This document shows, one piece after another, positions 59,462-64,000 of a stretch of 64,000 nt of DNA (the stretch's first letter is position 1; every line of letters starts with the position of its first letter). The position numbers and the translations under genes were made by a program. Under the pieces are notes generated by a model. It saw nothing but the letters and a program-made list of their open reading frames with translations, was not told the origin of the DNA and ran no database searches. Origin of the DNA: Patagioenas fasciata (Eukaryota > Chordata > Aves > Columbiformes > Columbidae); NCBI RefSeq assembly GCF_037038585.1, contig NC_092522.1, positions 123,734,661 to 123,798,660 on the forward strand, given 5' to 3'.

Positions 59462-62400
59462 GGAAGAGTTCAAGTGTTTTATCTTCCCCATTCCACATTT
59501 TTTATGTTTATGCCTTTCCTTGGGCCACCTGAACAGCATCCCCCAAATGGCAGAGTATATTCACCTGCAATTAGGCAAAAGAGACCCTGAATTCCACAGC
59601 TCCCCCTCAGCAACAGTTCTGCTCTTCTCCCCACTCATGAGCATTACCTGCCAGGCCACACAAGAAACCACACAGCAGAAAAGCAGCACATTTCAGATAC
59701 AACCACCTGGACAAGATCACTGGAAGAATTTTACCACCTTTTAAATTATTTTTTTCCAGATATAAGGCTTGAGCTACAAGGGGCCACCCAAACTACACAC
59801 AGAAAACAGCCGCGATGTAGCAGGAAGAGATCAGCACCTGGTCTTCAGCAAACAGAATTCTTACCCAGCTCAGCGATCTGTGTGGGATGTAAAGGGGAAG
59901 GCAGGTGAAAGCTGGATGGGTTCTACACCATGAAGATAAACCACGGTGCCTCTAACTCACAGAAGGCAGCAGCGCATCCCCTCCGACGGCAGCTTCTTTC
60001 ATGCTACCTTTAGACAAAATGCTAAAGCAAGCTGTTATCTTCAGAGAAAACACAGCATGGCAAATCAAATAATGCTTTAGCGAGACGCAATCCAATAGTT
60101 TCAGCTGAGCGACTGTTTGAATAGTCCCAATGTCTCGGTACAAATACAAGTTGAGCGTCAATAATTCCAAAGTCCAGCTCCAGTAGATCTTAAGCAAATA
60201 GAAAATGAAGTTTTGATGTTCCTTCACGGCCCAGGCAGGCTCAGAACCCTTACAGGTTCCTGCCCCAGCCAACCCAGGGGTGAGCAGAGCGGTGCTGCTG
60301 GCTTGGCTGAACCGATAACCCCCCGCGCTCGTCCAGACAAGTTGGTCACTGTATGTGCCACTGACCTAAGGAGAACACATCGGTCACAGCTGGTAATTTG
60401 GGCACTGGAAGCAAAGAAACTCCTCGTGAACTGGCGATAAACAGCGAAGGGACTGGGGATATTTCCTCCCTCTGGTGTACGCTGTGTGTCGTTCTTGCAC
60501 AAACCCATCGGAGCCCGCATCAGTCTGCTCTGATGAGTCAAAATAAATAGGAGATGGAGGGAAAAGTGTTCAGGAGAGCCCAACAACTGTAACTTCATAC
60601 CTTAGGGCAGGATACCCCGCAGTAATGTCATTCCTCAGCACTCAGCTGGAAAAGCCACAGAAAGGCAGGTGGTTGTGGGAGAGGCACCGGGTGAGTCGGT
60701 TCCTCGCCTTCTCCTTTCTCCCCATCAATATTTCGACAGCATAATGCACCGGTGTGACGGGGTGAGACACGGGGGCTCGCTCGGTGCGTGAAATGGAAAG
60801 TCAACAACCCAATCACCCCCCGGTTTTTAACGATACTCATTTCTTCATCATCATTACACTCTGTCGTAATAGTCACTTTACGAGCTCAGCTAATCTGGGA
60901 TGCTGTTGCATCATCGCCTGGGAGAATGTTGTTGATAAACAATCATCAAAGAGGGAAAGAAAAAAAAGAGGCAAACGGAAACCAGTGCTGCTTTTCTGGC
61001 CTCCAAAGGATCTTCGTGCACTCAAACCTGGTTTGGTCACGAGGTTTTTAATTGGCAATTTGGATGTGGGTTGTGCACAGCACCCAAAGCAGAGCGTTGC
61101 AGCACTCCCTTGCTGCGTGCCAGTAAAACACGGCGGCTTTCCAGCCAGGGCTGGTGTTCAGTATCATTAGCACTGGAAAAAGGGGCTCTGCGGTTTTGGT
61201 TCAGCTGCTGTGACCCCAAGGCTGCACCAGGACAGCTCCTTGTCCTCTGGTCCTAAGTCCAGCAGGTCTAATCCAGCCACTTTCATGCTCTTAAACTTTC
61301 TCACCTTCCTTAACACTGATTCCTGGTTGTATCAACTTCTGGACCCTGGCCGGGTTCTGTGTGGGTCAATGGCAGCCGGCCAAGGCCACCGTTGGATGGG
61401 TGACACCAAGTCCCTATGCCCAGGAGTGTCGCCTTATGCACCAGTGACCAGGTTGCTGACCATGAGCTGTGCATCAGGGAGCAGAGTCTGGGAATCCTGA
61501 TGTCACACTCGTCCGCAGCATTTAACAACAAATAAATACCCGTGAAACACACGGGAAGGGTTATCACTTCACCACGAATAAAGGAGATGCTGACGTGACA
61601 GGGAACTTCACTTCTCACCTTTTGAGGGGATGATTCCGCTCTGCTGGTTTGTAAGAAATCCAAAACATCACTTATCAAAGTGGCAACAAAATTTTCTGTC
61701 AAAGTAGAGGTTTCCCAACAAGGATGCTTTTGGTACGGGTGCATTCATGGCAAAACAACAGAGCAATGCGAATGGCCTGTGATCGTTTCTTTGCACAGAG
61801 CACCAAGAAGCTTTCAGCAGCTTTATAACATTAGAGCTGCTTATGTTTAACAGCTGAAATGAAAAGGTGGGGAGGGTGCGCTGCCCTGTGCAGCTCTCTG
61901 GAAGCAGAGCTCATGATTGTGCTCTCGGTACCTTCCCCCTGCCGAGCTGCAGGCACAGGGGAAGCTCCACAATTTGAACTGGGTCCTTGCTTCTGTTCCT
62001 CTCGCCTCCCCGCATCCCCTCCATCCTCCCTTCGACACGCACAGATGGAAAGACGGACGATAAGACGCCAATTAGGTTATTTGAAGCCTTGCACTAGCTA
62101 CTCTAAATGCAGGCACACAAAGCTGCAGGATTCTGCCGGTGACATTTGGATCACAAATGAAGTCCCCAAGAGTAATAAACAATCAGGTAAAGAAATCTGG
62201 AAAGAAATTACCCAGCACACCTCGTCTTCTTGCCCCCATGAGATCCATATAAAATGTGTTAATGCATCTGATTATGATCTAAATTATGTACAGAGGCTCC
62301 TGCCAAGCACTCTGTGAAGTTTCTTTATTGTTGAGTTGGAAGCTGTTTAAGAATGGTCCAGTCATCATGTTTCAAATTAGATTGGGGAAAAAAAACATTT

Positions 62401-62969
62401 TCCTCCTTTATTGCTGGCTCAGAACACGGGTTTGCGGGAGAAGGTCGATATGTGGCTTTTCTCTACTGAAGGGAGAGCAGGAGAAGTGGTGAAAGAACAA
62501 AAGAAGAATCAGTCTATTACCTGTCCTTGTATCATAAACCTGAGCTGTTTGGCTTTACAGACACGTGTACAAATAACCGCAGTTTCAGCTGCCTTTCTAG
62601 GTGTGTGTTTTTCAAAAGCTGGGTGTAAACACCAAGGTGTTCTCATGTGCACCTTCCTTGGACTGTACAATTTTGAAAGGGTTTCTGAAAATGAAGAGTT
62701 TGATGAGAAGGGCCTGTAAAACATCACACAAGACTTTTGCCTTGCCTGTAAGAGCCGGCTGAGCTGTCACTTGCTCTACCTGCAAATCACTGTGTTGCTC
62801 AGAGCCAGGTTAAAAAAGCTGTTCTTTTCCCCAGTATCCCATACTAACCTTAGAGCTTTTTAAAAACATATAGATACACACATCCCAGGTATATATTCAA
62901 TACATACAAGTCTGGGAGAGCACGCAGAGTTTTATAGGTCAAGCCTAACAACACTTGTTGTTAAAACTC

Positions 62970-63032
62970 ACAGTATCACAGTATGTTTGGGATTGGAAGG
63001 GACCTCGAAAGATCATCTAGTCCAATCCCCCA
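62970..63032 (-). mobile_element. Short CR1-like 3' tail
   Basis: About 60 bp: ATCACAGTATGTTTGGGATT and TCATCTAGTCCAATCCCCC, a CR1 terminus in antisense. Confidence 0.6.
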
Positions 63033-63353
63033 AACTCCACCAACCCAACCTGTGTTTTACCTTCTGTTGGCATCTGATCGAGCCTTCCCTGCACCCATCA
63101 GCACCTCCTGCCACCGCAGCGCTGGTTTCCCGAGTTAGCAGCAGAGTCAAGGTCACCTTGCTCAGGAATGCTGGGTTTTTCTCAATAGGAGGGTCCCTGT
63201 ATATTAAAGATCTTCCATCTATTAGCTCTGCCCTTCCCAACACATCACTGCAACAACTGTGTAAGCCTGGACTAAGCGCGGCCCTATGGAAGAGAGCTAG
63301 CATATAATAGCTCTTACATATTTATTTTGCTCTATACATGCATATAAATAGAT

Positions 63354-63381
63354 ACACACACACACACATATATATATATAT
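63354..63381. repeat. Compound CA/TA dinucleotide microsatellite
   Basis: About seven CA units followed by about seven TA units. Confidence 0.9.
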
Positions 63382-64000
63382 GCCAGCTAGCTGTCTGCAC
63401 CTCCTCTCAAGGTGCAGAGCTCATCTTTGCTATATAGGGGCTTAACACTTCATATTCATCGCTATAGAGGCCGGCATAACAGACATTTTGAGGTATCAAC
63501 CTCACCCAGCCCCTCCAGTGTGTCGAGACCGTCACTTGATCTGCACAACAACTGTTGGACGCATTTCATGTTGCTCCACGGGCTGACGTTCGAAGTTAAG
63601 CACCAGAAATCCACATTTAAGTCAAGCCTTCCTCGCTCGGCCTGTGCGCTAGAGCCCACGTTCGAGCGGCTTCGCTTCCACCTCCAAACACCTTGATTTG
63701 CGCAGTCAGGAAAACAAAATGCAGAGTTTAAGGCAGATGTTAAGCCTAAATGTTGAACTGAGGTGCCCTTGGCCTATCTTTTAGTATTTGATGCTGAAAA
63801 CATCAGGCAATGAGGCACTTGTGTGGGTGACCAGTGCTCCTGCCTGTGGTGAAATTCAGCCCAGACGTAAAGACCGAACTTGGGAGTTAACCTGAGCCAG
63901 GCCTTGTTATCAGCAGATCTGCAGGAGATTAGGGATCAGAACTATCATTTCGAGCCACTGCGGTAATGTAGCGGTTTAAACACCAAAAAAACTGTTTTAA

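Larger units (their letters stand above)
38353..64000. other. Upstream region of EXTL3 (probably 5' intron), no second gene seen
   Basis: Nearly 26 kb upstream of the large exon on the minus strand. It contains CR1 copies (listed separately) and unique DNA at 38353-40105, 40425-43849, 44089-46999, 48324-49757, 50443-52965, 53705-56767 and 57938-64000. No coding exon is convincing. In mammals EXTL3 has upstream non-coding exons and a long 5' intron, so this is probably intronic. No CpG-island promoter is obvious. Confidence 0.5.

Overview
The window looks like vertebrate nuclear DNA, most likely from a bird. It carries one widely spaced, intron-containing gene on the minus strand. Around and inside that gene are many CR1-type LINE fragments, recognised by their 3' ends (runs of the type ATTCTRTGATTCT) and by degraded reverse-transcriptase reading frames. 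I see no operon-like gene packing, no second convincing protein gene, and no tRNA, rRNA, CRISPR array or LTR retrovirus. CR1 of this abundance also occurs in turtles and crocodilians, so 'bird' is an inference.

The gene is EXTL3 (exostosin-like 3). Five coding exons on the minus strand, 38254-36107, 10975-10848, 6225-6081, 5547-5419 and 3613-3404, join in frame with GT/AG boundaries at every intron. They give 919 codons plus a stop, the length I know for the mammalian protein. The first coding exon holds 716 codons: cytoplasmic tail, signal anchor, coiled coil, the GT47-type exostosin domain and the start of the GT64 domain. The four small exons finish the GT64 domain, including the DDD metal/UDP-binding motif. 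The 3' UTR probably runs about 3.2 kb from 3403 to near position 205. The 5' UTR is only partly visible, and upstream non-coding exons and the promoter could not be placed. A seven-codon upstream ORF in strong start context sits just before the weak-context main start codon.

Layout: 1-204 downstream flank; 205-3403 probable 3' UTR; 3404-6225 three small exons with CR1 insertions in the last intron; 6226-10847 an intron with an 18-bp minisatellite; 10848-10975 a coding exon; 10976-36106 a 25-kb intron with most of the CR1 copies and a GGAT microsatellite; 36107-38254 the large exon; 38255-64000 5' UTR remnant and upstream DNA (probably the 5' intron) with more CR1 copies and a few unique stretches that could be regulatory.

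The most interesting signals are structural: an 18-bp minisatellite interrupted by a short foreign segment matching a site 3 kb away; a chimeric CR1 copy with a 6-bp microhomology junction; near-identical inverted CR1 pairs flanking the large exon; and the strong upstream ORF of EXTL3. I found no evidence for an undescribed multi-gene system.
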